Shown: positions 49,176-59,128, counted from the first letter of the stretch. The stretch: 64,000 bases of DNA from Roseospira goensis (GCF_014197795.1 NZ_JACIGI010000016.1:1-64000), one strand, 5' to 3'. Program-made: numbers and translations. Notes: generated by a model from the sequence alone, not told the origin.

Positions 49176-52100
49176 TTGAAAAAGCTGCTCCTGGTGCTGG
49201 CGAGCGTGCTGGTGGTGGCGGTCGTGGTCGCCCTGGTGGCGCCGTCGTTCATCGACTGGAACCGCTACCGGAGCGAGATCGCGGCCCGCATCGAGGCCGC
49301 CACCGGGCGCCCGGCCGCCATCGACGGCGCCCTGTCGTTCCGCATCCTGCCGACGCCCGTGCTGTCGGTGGCCGGCCTGCGGCTCGCCAACATCGCGGGC
49401 GGGTCGACCGCCGACATGGTCCGCATCGACGCGCTCAGGGTGGCGGTCGACCTGGCGCCCTTGCTTCGGGGCGAGGTTCGGGTCCGGTCGGTGCGGATGA
49501 TCGACCCGGTGGTGGTGCTGGACCGGCTTGAGGACGGGCGCGCCAACTGGGCCTTCGCGCCCGGCGGGTCGGGCCGGACCGGCGGGGCGGTCGCGGTGCC
49601 GGTGCCGGGCATGCCGCCGGCGGCGGAACCGCAGCCGGCCGACGGCCCGGGCATCGGCCTGACGGTGCGGCTGGACAGCGTGCGGGTCGAGAATGGGGTC
49701 GTCGTCTACACCGATCTCCAGGTGGGTCGGCGGGTGCGCGCCACGGGCGTGACCCTGGACCTGTCGGCGGACAGCCTGCGCGGCCCCTTCCGCCTGCGCG
49801 GCGACGTCACCGTGGCGGACCGTCCGGTCGCCCTCGATCTTGTGACGGGCAGCGTCGGGTCGGGGCGTCCGCTGACGGTGGAAGCCGATGTGTTGCTGCC
49901 CGACAGCGGGGATACGCTGTCCCTGGCCGGGACCGTCTCGGGGCCGTGGCAGGCCCCGGCCTTCGAGGGCCGGCTGTCGGTGGCCGCCGCCGATCTCGGC
50001 GCCTCGCTGGCGACGCTGCGGCTGCCGCCGGTGCCGGCGCCCGTGGTGCCGCCCGGTGCTGCGACCCTGACGGCCGACCTGTCACTGTCGCGCGCGCGGG
50101 CGACCGCTGCCGATCTGCGCCTCGGTCTCGGCGAGGCCGAGGTGGGCGGCCGTGTGGAGGCCGTCTTCGGCGGGGCCGAGGGTCCGGCCCTGGACATCGT
50201 GCTGCGCACCCGCGCGGTGGACCTGGACGCCTGGACCGCCGGGGCGGCGGACACCGCGTCGGCGAACGCCGGGGACGCAGACGGGCGCGGGGCGAGCGCC
50301 GTGGCGCTGCCCGAGCCGCCGACCGGCTGGCGCGGCCGGCTGGACCTGCGCGCCGACGCCCTGACCTGGCGGGGCGAGGTGGTGCGCCAGGCCGTGGTCC
50401 GGGGGCGGCTGGCGCCGGATGGCCGCCTGCACCTGGATGCGGCGCGCGCCAGCCTGCCGGGGGCCGGTACGGTGACCGTGGCGGGTACACTGACCCCGAC
50501 GCCCGAAGGCGCCGCCCTCTCGGGCACGGTGGAGGCGGAGGCCGGCAACCTGCGCGAGGTCCTGACCTGGGTGCGGCTGCCGGTCGAGCAGGTGCCGGCG
50601 GACCGGCTGCGGACTTTCGCCCTGTCGGCCCGCCTGGGCGGGACGGCGCGGACCCTGACGATCTCCGACATCGACCTGACCCTGGACACCACCCGGGCGA
50701 CCGGCGCGGTGGTGGTGCGTCCGGCGGATCGGCTCGGCCTGGGCCTCAACCTGACCGTCGACTCGCTCAACCTCGATGCCTACCTGCCGCCGTCGGACAC
50801 GGGACCCGGCGCCGACGCCGGCCCCACCGTGCCCGCGGCGGAGGCGTCCGCGCCGGAGGGCCTGTCCTGGCTGGCCGCGCTGGACGCGAACTTTCGCGTC
50901 GCCATTGGCACGCTGACCCTGGACGCGCTGCCGTTCACCGGCGTGCGGGCCGAGGGCTCCCTTGTGCGCGGCGCGCTCTCCCTGTCGAACGCCCGCATCG
51001 ACGACGTGGCCGGGGCGCAGGTGACGGCCCGTGGCGGGCTGTCCGGGTTCGGGGACTCGCTGCGGGCCGAGGGCCTGACCCTGACCGCCGAGACCGCCGA
51101 CCTGAGCCGCACCGCCCGCCTGCTGCGGGTGGACCTGCCGGAGCCCTTGCGCGGGCTGGGGGCGGTGACCCAGTCGGTGACGATGACCGGCACCCCGGCG
51201 GTGCTCGACCTGATCACCGCGACACGGTTCCAGGGCGGCGGGCTGGACACCAACGGCCGGGTGACGGGGCTCGGTGCGGGGGCGCCGACGGTCGACCTCG
51301 CCGTCGACCTGCGCCACCCGGACGCGGTGCGGATGGTCCGGCTGCTGGTGCCGGACTATGCGCCGCGCGGGGCGCCGCTGGGGGCGCTGGCGTTCAGCGC
51401 CCAGGCGCGCGGCGACGCCGGCCAGGTGACGTTCGACGATCTCGACCTGCGCCTGGGCGAGATGCGCGCGACCGGTCAGGCCCGGCTGAACCTGGACGGG
51501 CCGCGCCCGCACCTGGCGGCCGGGTTGAGCACGACCGCGCTGCAGATCGACGCCGTCCTGCCGCCGCCGCGCGAGGCCCGGCTGGGGCCGGTTCCACAGC
51601 CGTGGGAGGCACGGCTGGTGCCGGCGGCGCTGGGCGGCCCGGGCGCCGCCGCCGCCCTCCCGGCGCGGCCGAGCCTGCCGGGGCTGCGGGCGGCGGCGTG
51701 GTCGACGGCGCCGCTCGACCTGTCGGCGCTGACCACGGTCGACGCCGACGTGAACCTGCGCGCGGCCGCGCTGCGCTACCGGGATCAGGCCCTGGAGTCG
51801 GCCGACATCGCCGCCCGTCTCGCCGACGGGGTGCTGCAGGTGGAACGCCTCAGCGGGCGGCTGTTCGACGGGCAGGTCGGCGGGGCGCTGACCGTGGTGA
51901 CCGGGGCGCCCGCCACCTACGACCTGCGGCTCACGGTGGACGGCTTCAGCGTGGCGCGGGCGCTCGGCCTCGACGGTCCGGTGGGGGCCGCCGGTACCGG
52001 GACGCTGGCCCTCGACATGGGGGCCACGGGGGCGAGCCCGGCGGAGATCGTGGCGGCCCTGAGCGGGGAGGGGACCCTGGACCTGCGAGAGTTGGACGTG

Positions 52101-52679
52101 CGGGCGGGCCAGGTGCGCGGCACCGCCCTGGCCGGCGTGCTGGAGCCGGTGGCGGCGCTCACCGACCTGACCGGGTCGCTGGTCGGCGATCTGGCGCGGG
52201 CGCAGCGGCTGGCCGACCTGGAGGTCAGGTTCGCCATCGACTCCGGCGTGCTGGGCTTCGATCCGCTGCGGCTGACCAGCGCCCTCTACGATGCCCGCTT
52301 CGCCGGCGCCGTCGACCTGAGGCACTGGACCATCGACGCCGAGGGCACCGCGGACCTGGCGGAGGGGCCGTTGCGCGAGGCGCTGGCGGCGGTGGTGACG
52401 CTGCCCGACAGCATCCCGGTGACCGTCGCCGGCGATCTGGAGGCGCCGACGGTGACGCTGCGGACCGGGCGCCTGCCGGCCGGCCGCGAGGCGCCGGAGG
52501 ACGCGGCGGCGCGGACCCTGCGCGAGCAGGGGGCGCGGGCGGTGGAGGATCTGGCGCCGGACGCGGCGGGGCGGCTGCGGGAGGTCCTGCCGGGCGCAGC
52601 CGATGCGCTGCGCGGCGTGGCGCCGACCGTGCCGGAGGGACCCGGCGACGCCGGCGCGCCGCCCCTTCCGGCGCGGTGA
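49176..52679 (+). CDS. AsmA family outer-membrane-assembly protein
   Basis: This very large protein (~1167 residues) has an N-terminal inner-membrane anchor (KKLLLVLASVLVVAVVVALVA), the AsmA N-terminal signature FIDWNRYRSEIAARIEAATGR and DGALSFRILPTPVLSVAGLRLAN, then repeated beta-rich segments, and an AsmA_2-like C-terminal domain (LALDMGATGASPAEIVAALSG...GTLDLRELDVRAG). AsmA-type proteins are thought to form bridges for lipid transport to the outer membrane. The start is probably TTG 49176. The Pro/Ala/Arg tail is low complexity. It is a single gene between the YbaK-like gene and cysK. Confidence 0.92.
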   Translation: MKKLLLVLASVLVVAVVVALVAPSFIDWNRYRSEIAARIEAATGRPAAIDGALSFRILPTPVLSVAGLRLANIAGGSTADMVRIDALRVAVDLAPLLRGEVRVRSVRMIDPVVVLDRLEDGRANWAFAPGGSGRTGGAVAVPVPGMPPAAEPQPADGPGIGLTVRLDSVRVENGVVVYTDLQVGRRVRATGVTLDLSADSLRGPFRLRGDVTVADRPVALDLVTGSVGSGRPLTVEADVLLPDSGDTLSLAGTVSGPWQAPAFEGRLSVAAADLGASLATLRLPPVPAPVVPPGAATLTADLSLSRARATAADLRLGLGEAEVGGRVEAVFGGAEGPALDIVLRTRAVDLDAWTAGAADTASANAGDADGRGASAVALPEPPTGWRGRLDLRADALTWRGEVVRQAVVRGRLAPDGRLHLDAARASLPGAGTVTVAGTLTPTPEGAALSGTVEAEAGNLREVLTWVRLPVEQVPADRLRTFALSARLGGTARTLTISDIDLTLDTTRATGAVVVRPADRLGLGLNLTVDSLNLDAYLPPSDTGPGADAGPTVPAAEASAPEGLSWLAALDANFRVAIGTLTLDALPFTGVRAEGSLVRGALSLSNARIDDVAGAQVTARGGLSGFGDSLRAEGLTLTAETADLSRTARLLRVDLPEPLRGLGAVTQSVTMTGTPAVLDLITATRFQGGGLDTNGRVTGLGAGAPTVDLAVDLRHPDAVRMVRLLVPDYAPRGAPLGALAFSAQARGDAGQVTFDDLDLRLGEMRATGQARLNLDGPRPHLAAGLSTTALQIDAVLPPPREARLGPVPQPWEARLVPAALGGPGAAAALPARPSLPGLRAAAWSTAPLDLSALTTVDADVNLRAAALRYRDQALESADIAARLADGVLQVERLSGRLFDGQVGGALTVVTGAPATYDLRLTVDGFSVARALGLDGPVGAAGTGTLALDMGATGASPAEIVAALSGEGTLDLRELDVRAGQVRGTALAGVLEPVAALTDLTGSLVGDLARAQRLADLEVRFAIDSGVLGFDPLRLTSALYDARFAGAVDLRHWTIDAEGTADLAEGPLREALAAVVTLPDSIPVTVAGDLEAPTVTLRTGRLPAGREAPEDAAARTLREQGARAVEDLAPDAAGRLREVLPGAADALRGVAPTVPEGPGDAGAPPLPAR

Positions 52680-52815
52680 GCGGCGCGGGGGAGGCGGCGG
52701 CGTGCTGCGGCGCGTCTTGATCCGCCCGCAGCCGCGCGTTACCTGGAAGGGCGATCCTGCCCGCGCCACGCGACGACTCCCGACCAAGACCCCCAACACC
52801 ACAAGGCCCCGCGCC

Positions 52816-53811
52816 ATGGACACCCGAGACGGCTTCCTGTCCGCCATCGGCGACACGCCCCTGATCCGCCTGTCCTGGCCCTCGGCCGAGACCGGCTGCC
52901 ACATCTACGGCAAGGCCGAGTTCATGAACCCCGGCGGCTCGGTGAAGGACCGTGCCGCCCTGGCGCTGGTGCGCGACGGCGAACGCCGGGGCCTGCTCAA
53001 GCCCGGCGGCACCCTCGTCGAGGGCACCGCCGGCAACACCGGCATCGGCCTGACGCTGGTGGGCAACGCCCTGGGCTACCGCACCGTCATCGTCATGCCG
53101 GAGACCCAGAGCCAGGAGAAGAAGGACACGTTGCGGATGTGCGGCGCCGACCTGCGCCTGGTGCCGGCCAAGCCGTACCGGGACCCCGGCAACTACGTGC
53201 ACGTCTCGCGCCGGCTGGCGGAGGAGATCGGCGGGTTCTGGGCCAACCAGTTCGACAACGCGGCCAACCGCGACGGTCACCGGCGCACCACCGGCCCCGA
53301 GATCCTGCGCCAGACCGGCGGCCGCCTCGACGCCTTCACCTGCGCCGTCGGCACCGGCGGCACCCTGGCCGGGGTGGCCCAGGCCCTGAAGGCGCACGAT
53401 CCCGCCATCCGCACGGTGCTGGCCGATCCGCACGGCTCCGGCCTGTACGCCTGGATCACCGAGGGCGAACCGCGCGCCGAGGGCGGCTCGATCACCGAGG
53501 GCATCGGCCAGGGCCGCGTGACCGCCAACCTGGACGGCGCGCCGATCGACGACGCGGTGCGCATCGACGATGCCACCGCCCTGACGGTGCTGTTCCACCT
53601 GGTGCAACACGATGGCCTGGTGCTGGGCGGGTCGTCCGGCATCAACGTGGCCGCCGCCATGGCGGTGGCGCGCGCGCTGGGGCCGGGCCACACCGTGGTG
53701 ACCATCCTGTGCGACCTGGGCGCGCGCTATCAGTCGAAGATCTTCAACCCGGACTTTCTGCGCGCCCAGGGGCTGCCGGTGCCGCCCTGGATGGAGGGCG
53801 CCCCGCCCTGA
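52816..53811 (+). CDS. cysK: cysteine synthase (O-acetylserine sulfhydrylase type)
   Basis: This PLP enzyme makes cysteine from O-acetylserine and sulfide. The PLP lysine lies in NPGGSVKDRAALAL. The substrate loop reads GTAGNTGIGL rather than the common TSGNTG, a variant seen in a subgroup of proteobacterial cysteine synthases. The PLP phosphate-binding AVGTGGTLAGVAQ and the C-terminal GGSSGINVAAA follow. It has 331 residues from ATG 52816. It lies upstream of the sulfurtransferase gene, with 57 bases between. Confidence 0.93.
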   Translation: MDTRDGFLSAIGDTPLIRLSWPSAETGCHIYGKAEFMNPGGSVKDRAALALVRDGERRGLLKPGGTLVEGTAGNTGIGLTLVGNALGYRTVIVMPETQSQEKKDTLRMCGADLRLVPAKPYRDPGNYVHVSRRLAEEIGGFWANQFDNAANRDGHRRTTGPEILRQTGGRLDAFTCAVGTGGTLAGVAQALKAHDPAIRTVLADPHGSGLYAWITEGEPRAEGGSITEGIGQGRVTANLDGAPIDDAVRIDDATALTVLFHLVQHDGLVLGGSSGINVAAAMAVARALGPGHTVVTILCDLGARYQSKIFNPDFLRAQGLPVPPWMEGAPP

Positions 53812-53868
53812 CGCCCGGCCCCGGGCGCGCCATCTCCCCCGACCGTCTCCCTGAAGGAAGGATTGCCC

Positions 53869-54723
53869 ATGGCTTCATCCCGACCCGATCCGCTCGTCAC
53901 CCCGCAATGGCTGGCCGACACCCTGTCCGCGCCCGACCTGCGCGTGGTCGATGCCCGCCACTTCATGCCGGGCGATCCGCGCGATCCGGCCGAAGAGTAT
54001 GCCCGCGAACATATCCCGGGGGCGGTGTTCTTCGACATCGACCGCATCGCCGAGCCCGACACGGCATTGCCCCACATGCTGCCGGATCCGGTGCTGTTTT
54101 CCGCCCGGGTGCGGGAGCTGGGCCTGGGTGACGGCAACCGCATCGTGGTCTACGACCATGTGGGCGGCGCCTGCGCGGCGGCCCGGGTGTGGTGGATGTT
54201 CCGGGTGTTCGGGCACCGCGACGTGTGGGTGCTGGACGGCGGCCTGCCGAAATGGATCGCCGAGGGTCGGCCCGTGGACGATCGCCCGGCCCGGGTCACG
54301 CGGCGCCACTTCACTGCCCGGGTGGACTGGTCGCAGGTGGCGCGGGCCGAGGACGTCGCCCGCCACCTGGAACGCGGCAGTGCCCAGGTCGTGGACGTGC
54401 GGGGGGCGGAGCGGTTCCGTGGCGAGGCCGAGGAGCCGCGCCCGGTGGCACGCACCGGGCACATGCCGGGGGCCCTTAACGCGCCGTTCGCAGCCTTGCA
54501 GACCGGTGCGCACGGGGAGATGGCCGACGCGGCGGCGATCCGCGCGATCCTGACCGACGCCGGCGTCGATCTGTCGCGTCCGGTGGTCACTTCCTGCGGC
54601 TCCGGCGTCACCGCCTGCTACACCGCGCTGGCGCTGCACCGGATCGGGCATCCGGACGTGGCCGTCTACGACGGCTCCTGGGCGGAATGGGGGGACCGGT
54701 CCGACCTGCCGGTCACGCGGTGA
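53869..54723 (+). CDS. sseA: 3-mercaptopyruvate sulfurtransferase
   Basis: This two-rhodanese-domain enzyme moves sulfur from mercaptopyruvate to an acceptor. The inactive first domain (VVDARHFMPGDPRDPAEEYAREHIPGAVFFDID) precedes the active one. The active-site loop CGSGVTACYT matches mercaptopyruvate rather than thiosulfate specificity. It has 284 residues. ATG 53869 is set by AAGGAAGGA six bases upstream, over TTG 53863. It follows cysK, consistent with a role in cysteine and sulfur metabolism. Confidence 0.94.
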   Translation: MASSRPDPLVTPQWLADTLSAPDLRVVDARHFMPGDPRDPAEEYAREHIPGAVFFDIDRIAEPDTALPHMLPDPVLFSARVRELGLGDGNRIVVYDHVGGACAAARVWWMFRVFGHRDVWVLDGGLPKWIAEGRPVDDRPARVTRRHFTARVDWSQVARAEDVARHLERGSAQVVDVRGAERFRGEAEEPRPVARTGHMPGALNAPFAALQTGAHGEMADAAAIRAILTDAGVDLSRPVVTSCGSGVTACYTALALHRIGHPDVAVYDGSWAEWGDRSDLPVTR

Positions 54724-54802
54724 GCGGACGCGTGACAACGACCCGCCGAAACGACACGTCAAAAAGGCCAACCAAACGTTAATAAGGCCAACCAAATAGA
54801 AC

Positions 54803-54828
54803 ACCGCCCCGGGGCTGACCGGGGCGGT
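54803..54828. terminator. strong hairpin after the sulfurtransferase gene
   Basis: ACCGCCCCGG and CCGGGGCGGT form a perfect 10-bp stem around a six-base loop, 80 bases after the stop. It lies in the gap between convergent genes and is preceded by two copies of AAGGCCAACCAAA. The following bases are only moderately T-rich. Confidence 0.65.
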
Positions 54829-54911
54829 CTCGTCTGGTGGCCGTCACCGCGCAAAGACCATCAGACCGCCGGCGCGGGACCGTTCGCGGTCTTCGCCACC
54901 TGTCGATCGGC

Positions 54912-55196
54912 TCAGCCGGCCGCCAAGTGGTCTTCGTCCTCAAGTTCCATCTTGAGACCGAAGTGGCCGGTGCGCACGCGCGACCCGTCGGGCAGGCGCC
55001 ACACCGTCGGGGCGCTGCCGCCGGTCAGGGTGCTGGTCGGGGTCTCGGCGACGCCACCGAAGCCGAGAGCGATCTCGTCGGCCATCACGGCGATGGTCTC
55101 CGGGGCCACCGCCTCGCGCCACCGCGACCCGTACCGACTTTCCATGGTCAGGGTGAACAGGTTGTAGGCGTGATAGGACGTGGGCGTGTGGGTCAT
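54912..55196 (-). CDS. hypothetical protein, 94 aa
   Basis: I do not recognise this protein. ATG 55196 follows a GGAG at a slightly long distance. The N-terminus (MTHTPTSYHAYNLFTLTMES) suggests an amphipathic helix, and the middle has a Gly/Thr/Ser-rich segment followed by VWRLPDGSRVRTGHFG, a possible beta strand pair. No membrane segment or signal peptide is visible. It is convergent with the sulfurtransferase gene and separated from it by a strong hairpin. Confidence 0.6.
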   Translation of the reverse strand: MTHTPTSYHAYNLFTLTMESRYGSRWREAVAPETIAVMADEIALGFGGVAETPTSTLTGGSAPTVWRLPDGSRVRTGHFGLKMELEDEDHLAAG

Positions 55197-55705
55197 CGTG
55201 TCTCAGCTCCACCCTTGGATATTGCGCCAAGGACGTTTCATCAGGGGGATTGGCCGCTTGAGTGGCGGCGCGCCCCGCAGGGCCACGCCAGCCGGCGACT
55301 CGCCATCTTATTGCACTGCAACATTATCGCCGTTCCAAGCATCTGTCCAGGGAATTCCGCTTGTCCAAACGGTATAGGTCTTCAAGCGCAATAAAAATCA
55401 CAACTTTTGACGAAGTACATCGGATAGGGTTTGTAGGTTGCCCTGACCCGATCGAAGGATGAAGTTTCGGCCGCGATATGGTCGTGCGACCCTGGAACGG
55501 TCCTTATGCCGGGCTCTGTTCTCCAGAGTTGGTCCTCGTTCGGTCATACCGCAAGAGAAGGGTATGGCCATAGTCCTTATGGATGACGGCCATACCTCGT
55601 TCGGAGGGGCGGTGCCGCCGGCCCGCCAGCCTCTCTTGAATCAACACCCGCGATCCCGGAAGGTTCACGCCTCTTCTCAGTCTTGCTTGCGGAGTCCTGC
55701 CCTCC
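55197..55705. other. 509-bp gap with low-GC segment upstream of metC
   Basis: No gene is supported. Bases ~55300-55470 are clearly lower in G/C than the rest of the window, and the frames within it do not match anything I know, so it may be a gene remnant or acquired DNA. Downstream, direct repeats of CCTCGTTCGG (near 55533 and 55596) and TCCTTATG (55501 and 55575) surround a hairpin at 55561. Confidence 0.5.
55561..55596 (+). promoter_or_regulatory. hairpin in the metC leader region
   Basis: GGTATGGCC and GGCCATACC form a 9-bp perfect stem, with an alternative inner pairing of CCATA and TATGG. It lies ~110 bases before the metC ATG. A sulfur or methionine control function is possible, but I could not match it to a known riboswitch. 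Confidence 0.4.
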
Positions 55706-56920
55706 ATGACCGACTCGCCCCGCTCCGGCGGTTCCCGCACCGATTTCCGCCCCGAGACCCGTATCGTGCATGCGGGCCACGATCCGCGCGATCACCACGG
55801 CGCGGTTAATCCGCCCGTCTATCACGCCTCGACCATCACCTTTCCCACCGTGGCGGATCTGAAGCGGAGCTATGCCCGGCGCTTCGACGACGTCTACTAC
55901 GGGCGGTATGGCACGCCGACGACCCAGGCGCTCGACGCCGCGGTGGCGGAGCTGGAGGGCGGGCGTTGGTGCGTCTCCGTGGGGTCCGGCATGGCGGCCG
56001 TCTCGGTGGTCCTGATGGCGCTGCTGAAGGCCGGCGACCACCTGCTGATGGTGGACTCCGTGTATTGGCCGACGCGGCACTTCTGCGACACCCTGCTGGC
56101 CGGCATGGGGGTGCGCACGACCTACTATGACCCGCTGATCGGCGCCGGCATCGCCGACCTGATCGAGCCCGAGACCCGGCTGGTCTTCACCGAATCGCCC
56201 GGCTCGCTGACCTTCGAGACCCAAGACGTGCGCGCCATCGCCGAGGCCGCCCATGCCGCCGGTGCGCTGGTGGCGCTGGACAATACCTGGGCCACGCCGA
56301 TCCTGTTCCGGCCGTTCGACAATGGGGTGGACCTCTCGATCCAGGCCGCGACCAAGTACATCGTGGGTCATTCGGACGCCATGCTGGGCACGGTGACGAT
56401 GACCGACCGCGCCCTGTTCGAGCGAGTCAAGCTGGTCGCCGGTCAGGTCGGCCACGCCGTGGGCGCGGACGAGGCCTATCTCGGCCTGCGCGGCCTGCGC
56501 ACCCTGTCGGCCCGCCTGCGCCAACAGGGGCCGGCCGGCCTGGAGGTGGCGCGCTGGCTGCAAGGCCGGCCCGAGGTGGCGCGGGTGCTGCACCCGGGGT
56601 TGCCGGATGATCCCGGCCATGGCCTTTGGCGGCGCGACTTCGCCGGCGTCTGCGGGCTGTTCGGGGTGCTGCTGACGCCGGGGCCGACGGCGGAGGCGGT
56701 GGCCGCCATGCTGGACGGCATGCGCCTGTTCCGCATGGGCTTCAGCTGGGGCGGCTACGAGAGCCTGATCCTGGACACCACCCGCTCGATCACGCGCACC
56801 GCCACGCCCTGGACCCACGACGGGCCGTCGCTGCGGCTCCACGTGGGTCTGGAGGATCCGGCCGACCTGATCGCCGACCTGGAGGCCGGGTTCGCCCGTC
56901 TGACCGGCGCCGACGGATAG
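55706..56920 (+). CDS. metC: cystathionine beta-lyase
   Basis: MetC splits cystathionine into homocysteine, pyruvate and ammonia. It is a fold-type I PLP enzyme of the Cys/Met family. Visible are NPPVYHASTITFPTVADLK, YYGRYGTPTTQALDAAVAEL, SGMAAVSVVLMALLKAGDHLL, the PLP lysine in QAATKYIVGHSDAMLG and FSWGGYESL. The YHAST N-terminus and the GGYESL motif favour the MetC type over MetB. It has 404 residues. It ends 1 base before the stop of the convergent GNAT gene. Confidence 0.94.
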   Translation: MTDSPRSGGSRTDFRPETRIVHAGHDPRDHHGAVNPPVYHASTITFPTVADLKRSYARRFDDVYYGRYGTPTTQALDAAVAELEGGRWCVSVGSGMAAVSVVLMALLKAGDHLLMVDSVYWPTRHFCDTLLAGMGVRTTYYDPLIGAGIADLIEPETRLVFTESPGSLTFETQDVRAIAEAAHAAGALVALDNTWATPILFRPFDNGVDLSIQAATKYIVGHSDAMLGTVTMTDRALFERVKLVAGQVGHAVGADEAYLGLRGLRTLSARLRQQGPAGLEVARWLQGRPEVARVLHPGLPDDPGHGLWRRDFAGVCGLFGVLLTPGPTAEAVAAMLDGMRLFRMGFSWGGYESLILDTTRSITRTATPWTHDGPSLRLHVGLEDPADLIADLEAGFARLTGADG

Positions 56921-56921
56921 G

Positions 56922-57410
56922 TTACAACGGCAGCTTCATGCCCACATGGGTGGCCTTGAACCCCAGCCGCTTGTAGAACCGGTGCGCGTCCTCGCGCGAG
57001 CCGTCGCTGGTGAGCTGGAGCATGCCGCAACCCTGCGCCCGTGCCAGCGCCACGACGTGCGCCATCAGGGCGGCGCCGATGCCCTGGCCGCGCATGTCGC
57101 TGCGCACGTGCACGCTTTCCACCTCGGCGCGGGCCTGGCCGAGGCGGCTCAGGTAGGGGATGACGATGAGCTGGCAGAACGCCACCACGACGCTGCGGCG
57201 TTCGGCCACGATCAGGCTGTTGCCGGGGGTGGCCGCGATGGCCTGAAACGCCTTGGCGTAGTCCGGCGCCAGCGGCAGTGTCGGGTTCTCCCGCGCGCGG
57301 CCGAGGCGGTCGTCGGCCATCAGGGCCACTAGCACCGGTAAATCGGACTCGCGCGCTTCGCGGAACAGAAGCGTCGTGGCCACCGGATCGACGGGTGTGG
57401 TCAGATCCAT
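56922..57410 (-). CDS. GNAT-family N-acetyltransferase
   Basis: The acetyl-CoA-binding motif A is [19 protein letters not shown], followed by [38 protein letters not shown]. The 162-residue protein is a typical single-domain GNAT. ATG 57410 is set by GGAGG four bases upstream; earlier starts are less likely. It is convergent with metC and divergent from hisI. The substrate cannot be inferred. Confidence 0.92.
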   Translation of the reverse strand: MDLTTPVDPVATTLLFREARESDLPVLVALMADDRLGRARENPTLPLAPDYAKAFQAIAATPGNSLIVAERRSVVVAFCQLIVIPYLSRLGQARAEVESVHVRSDMRGQGIGAALMAHVVALARAQGCGMLQLTSDGSREDAHRFYKRLGFKATHVGMKLPL

Positions 57411-57574
57411 GCGAGCCTCCCTGGCTGGCATCTCCGGACGTTCGCCTGTACGGTCCGCCCCGGACAGGGGGCCGCGGTCGCGCGCGAGCGGATCCGGACT
57501 CGGTCAGCGTAGTCCGCCGCTCTGCGGTCACTCAACCATTCCCGTCAACGGGACTCTGGCAACAGGACTCAGCC

Positions 57575-57979
57575 ATGCAGGCGATACACCCCGTGCTCGA
57601 TGCCATCCGGTTCACGGCCGACGGCCTGGTGCCCGCCATCGCCCAGCAGCACGACACCGGCGAGGTGCTGATGATGGCGTGGATGACGCGCGAGACGGTC
57701 GCCGAGACGCTGGAGACCGGCCGGGTGTGCTACTGGTCGCGCTCGCGCGGGGCGCCCTGGCGCAAGGGCGAAAGCTCGGGGCAGGTGCAGACCCTGAAGG
57801 CGATGCGGCTGGACTGCGACGGCGACACCCTGCTGCTGCTGGTCGATCAGGTCGGCGTGGCCTGCCACACCGGGCGGCGGAGCTGTTTCTACCGCGAGGT
57901 CCGCGACGGGCCCGACCTGGTGACCATCGCCGCCCCCGAGGTGGATCCGGCGGCGCTGTACGGGACTCCGGGCGCATGA
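57575..57979 (+). CDS. hisI: phosphoribosyl-AMP cyclohydrolase
   Basis: HisI opens the adenine ring of PR-AMP in histidine synthesis, using zinc and magnesium. [55 protein letters not shown] and the zinc-binding [11 protein letters not shown] are intact. It has 134 residues and lacks the HisE domain. Its stop overlaps the ATG of the COG0523 GTPase by four bases (ATGA), an unusual context for hisI. There are no other his genes in the window. Confidence 0.96.
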   Translation: MQAIHPVLDAIRFTADGLVPAIAQQHDTGEVLMMAWMTRETVAETLETGRVCYWSRSRGAPWRKGESSGQVQTLKAMRLDCDGDTLLLLVDQVGVACHTGRRSCFYREVRDGPDLVTIAAPEVDPAALYGTPGA

Positions 57980-59052
57980 GCGGGCCGCTGCCGGTCACGG
58001 TGCTCACCGGCTTCCTGGGCGCCGGCAAGACCACGCTGCTGAACCACCTGCTGTCGCATCCGGACCTGGCCGAGACCGCCGTGCTGGTCAACGAGTTCGG
58101 CGAGATCGGGCTGGACCACCTGTTGGTGCGGCACGTGGACGAGGACATCGTGCTGCTCAACGCCGGCTGCCTGTGCTGCTCGGTGCGCGGCGACATGGTC
58201 ACGGCGCTGCGGGACCTGTTCCTGAAGCGGGTGCGCCAGCAGATCGCCGAGTTCCGCCGGGTGCTGATCGAGACCACCGGGCTGGCCGATCCGGCGCCCA
58301 TCCTGCATACCCTGATGAGCGACCCGCTGATCTCCAGCCACTACCGCCTCGACGGGGTGGTCACGGTGATCGACGCGGCGGCCGGTCTGGCGACGCTCGA
58401 CCACCATCCGGAGGCGGTGAAACAGGCGGCGGTGGCCGACCGGCTGGTGCTCAGCAAGACCGATCTGGCGCCCGCGGAGGGCCTGGCGGCGCTGGAGACG
58501 CGCCTGGACGCCGTCAACCCGGGAGCGCCCCGGCTGCGGGGGGTGCACGGCCGGGTCGCTCCGGCGGACATCCTGGAATGCGGCCTGTTCAAGGCCGGGT
58601 CCAAGCATCCCGACGTGGCGGACTGGCTGCGGGCGGAGGCGCTTGAGGCGGCCGACGCCCGCGGGAGCGATCATGACCATGACCACACCCATGACCATGA
58701 CCACACCCATGGGGACGTCAACCGGCACGACGACCGCATCCGCGCCTTCTGCCTGACGCTGGCGGCGCCGGTGGACTGGGATGCGCTGGTAAGCGGCCTC
58801 GATCTGCTGGTCGCCAGTCGCGGCGCCGACCTGCTGCGGTTGAAGGGGATCGTGCACGCCCGGGGGCAGGACGCGCCGCTGGCGGTGCACGGCGTGCAGC
58901 ACATCTTCCACCCGCCGGCGGCGCTGCCGGACTGGCCGGTCGATCCGGCCACCGGCGTCGAGGATCGCCGCACCCGGCTGGTGTTCATCACCCGCGACCT
59001 GAGCGAGGCCATGGTGCGCCGGGTCTTGGCGGCGGCGCTAGAGGCGGGATAG
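57976..59052 (+). CDS. COG0523-family GTPase (CobW/ZNG1-like zinc metallochaperone)
   Basis: The G3E GTPase domain has Walker [10 protein letters not shown] (residues 12-20), the family metal motif CLCC at 65-68 ([10 protein letters not shown]), Walker B-like [12 protein letters not shown] and NKXD-like SKTD. A His/Asp-rich metal-binding insert ([14 protein letters not shown], ~residues 233-247, made by an 18-bp duplication) separates it from the C-terminal CobW_C domain. Family members deliver zinc or cobalt to target enzymes. The overlap with hisI, a zinc enzyme, suggests that HisI could be a client. It has 358 residues. Confidence 0.92.
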   Translation: MSGPLPVTVLTGFLGAGKTTLLNHLLSHPDLAETAVLVNEFGEIGLDHLLVRHVDEDIVLLNAGCLCCSVRGDMVTALRDLFLKRVRQQIAEFRRVLIETTGLADPAPILHTLMSDPLISSHYRLDGVVTVIDAAAGLATLDHHPEAVKQAAVADRLVLSKTDLAPAEGLAALETRLDAVNPGAPRLRGVHGRVAPADILECGLFKAGSKHPDVADWLRAEALEAADARGSDHDHDHTHDHDHTHGDVNRHDDRIRAFCLTLAAPVDWDALVSGLDLLVASRGADLLRLKGIVHARGQDAPLAVHGVQHIFHPPAALPDWPVDPATGVEDRRTRLVFITRDLSEAMVRRVLAAALEAG

Positions 59053-59128
59053 GGGCGCGGGGTTGCCGGTCCGCACGCGCTGTGCTGGATTGCCCGCCGG
59101 CCCCCGTCTCTCCCGTTCCGGAGTTTGC

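Noticed and set aside
49946-52904. Long frames (over 900 codons) on both strands overlapping the AsmA gene
   Set aside because: They are Arg/Gly/Pro-rich translations of a high-GC gene in other frames; only the frame from 49176 gives AsmA signatures.
55561-55705. SAM riboswitch upstream of metC
   Set aside because: The hairpin and nearby bases do not show the conserved SAM-I or SAM-II core sequences I know; it is kept only as an unassigned hairpin.
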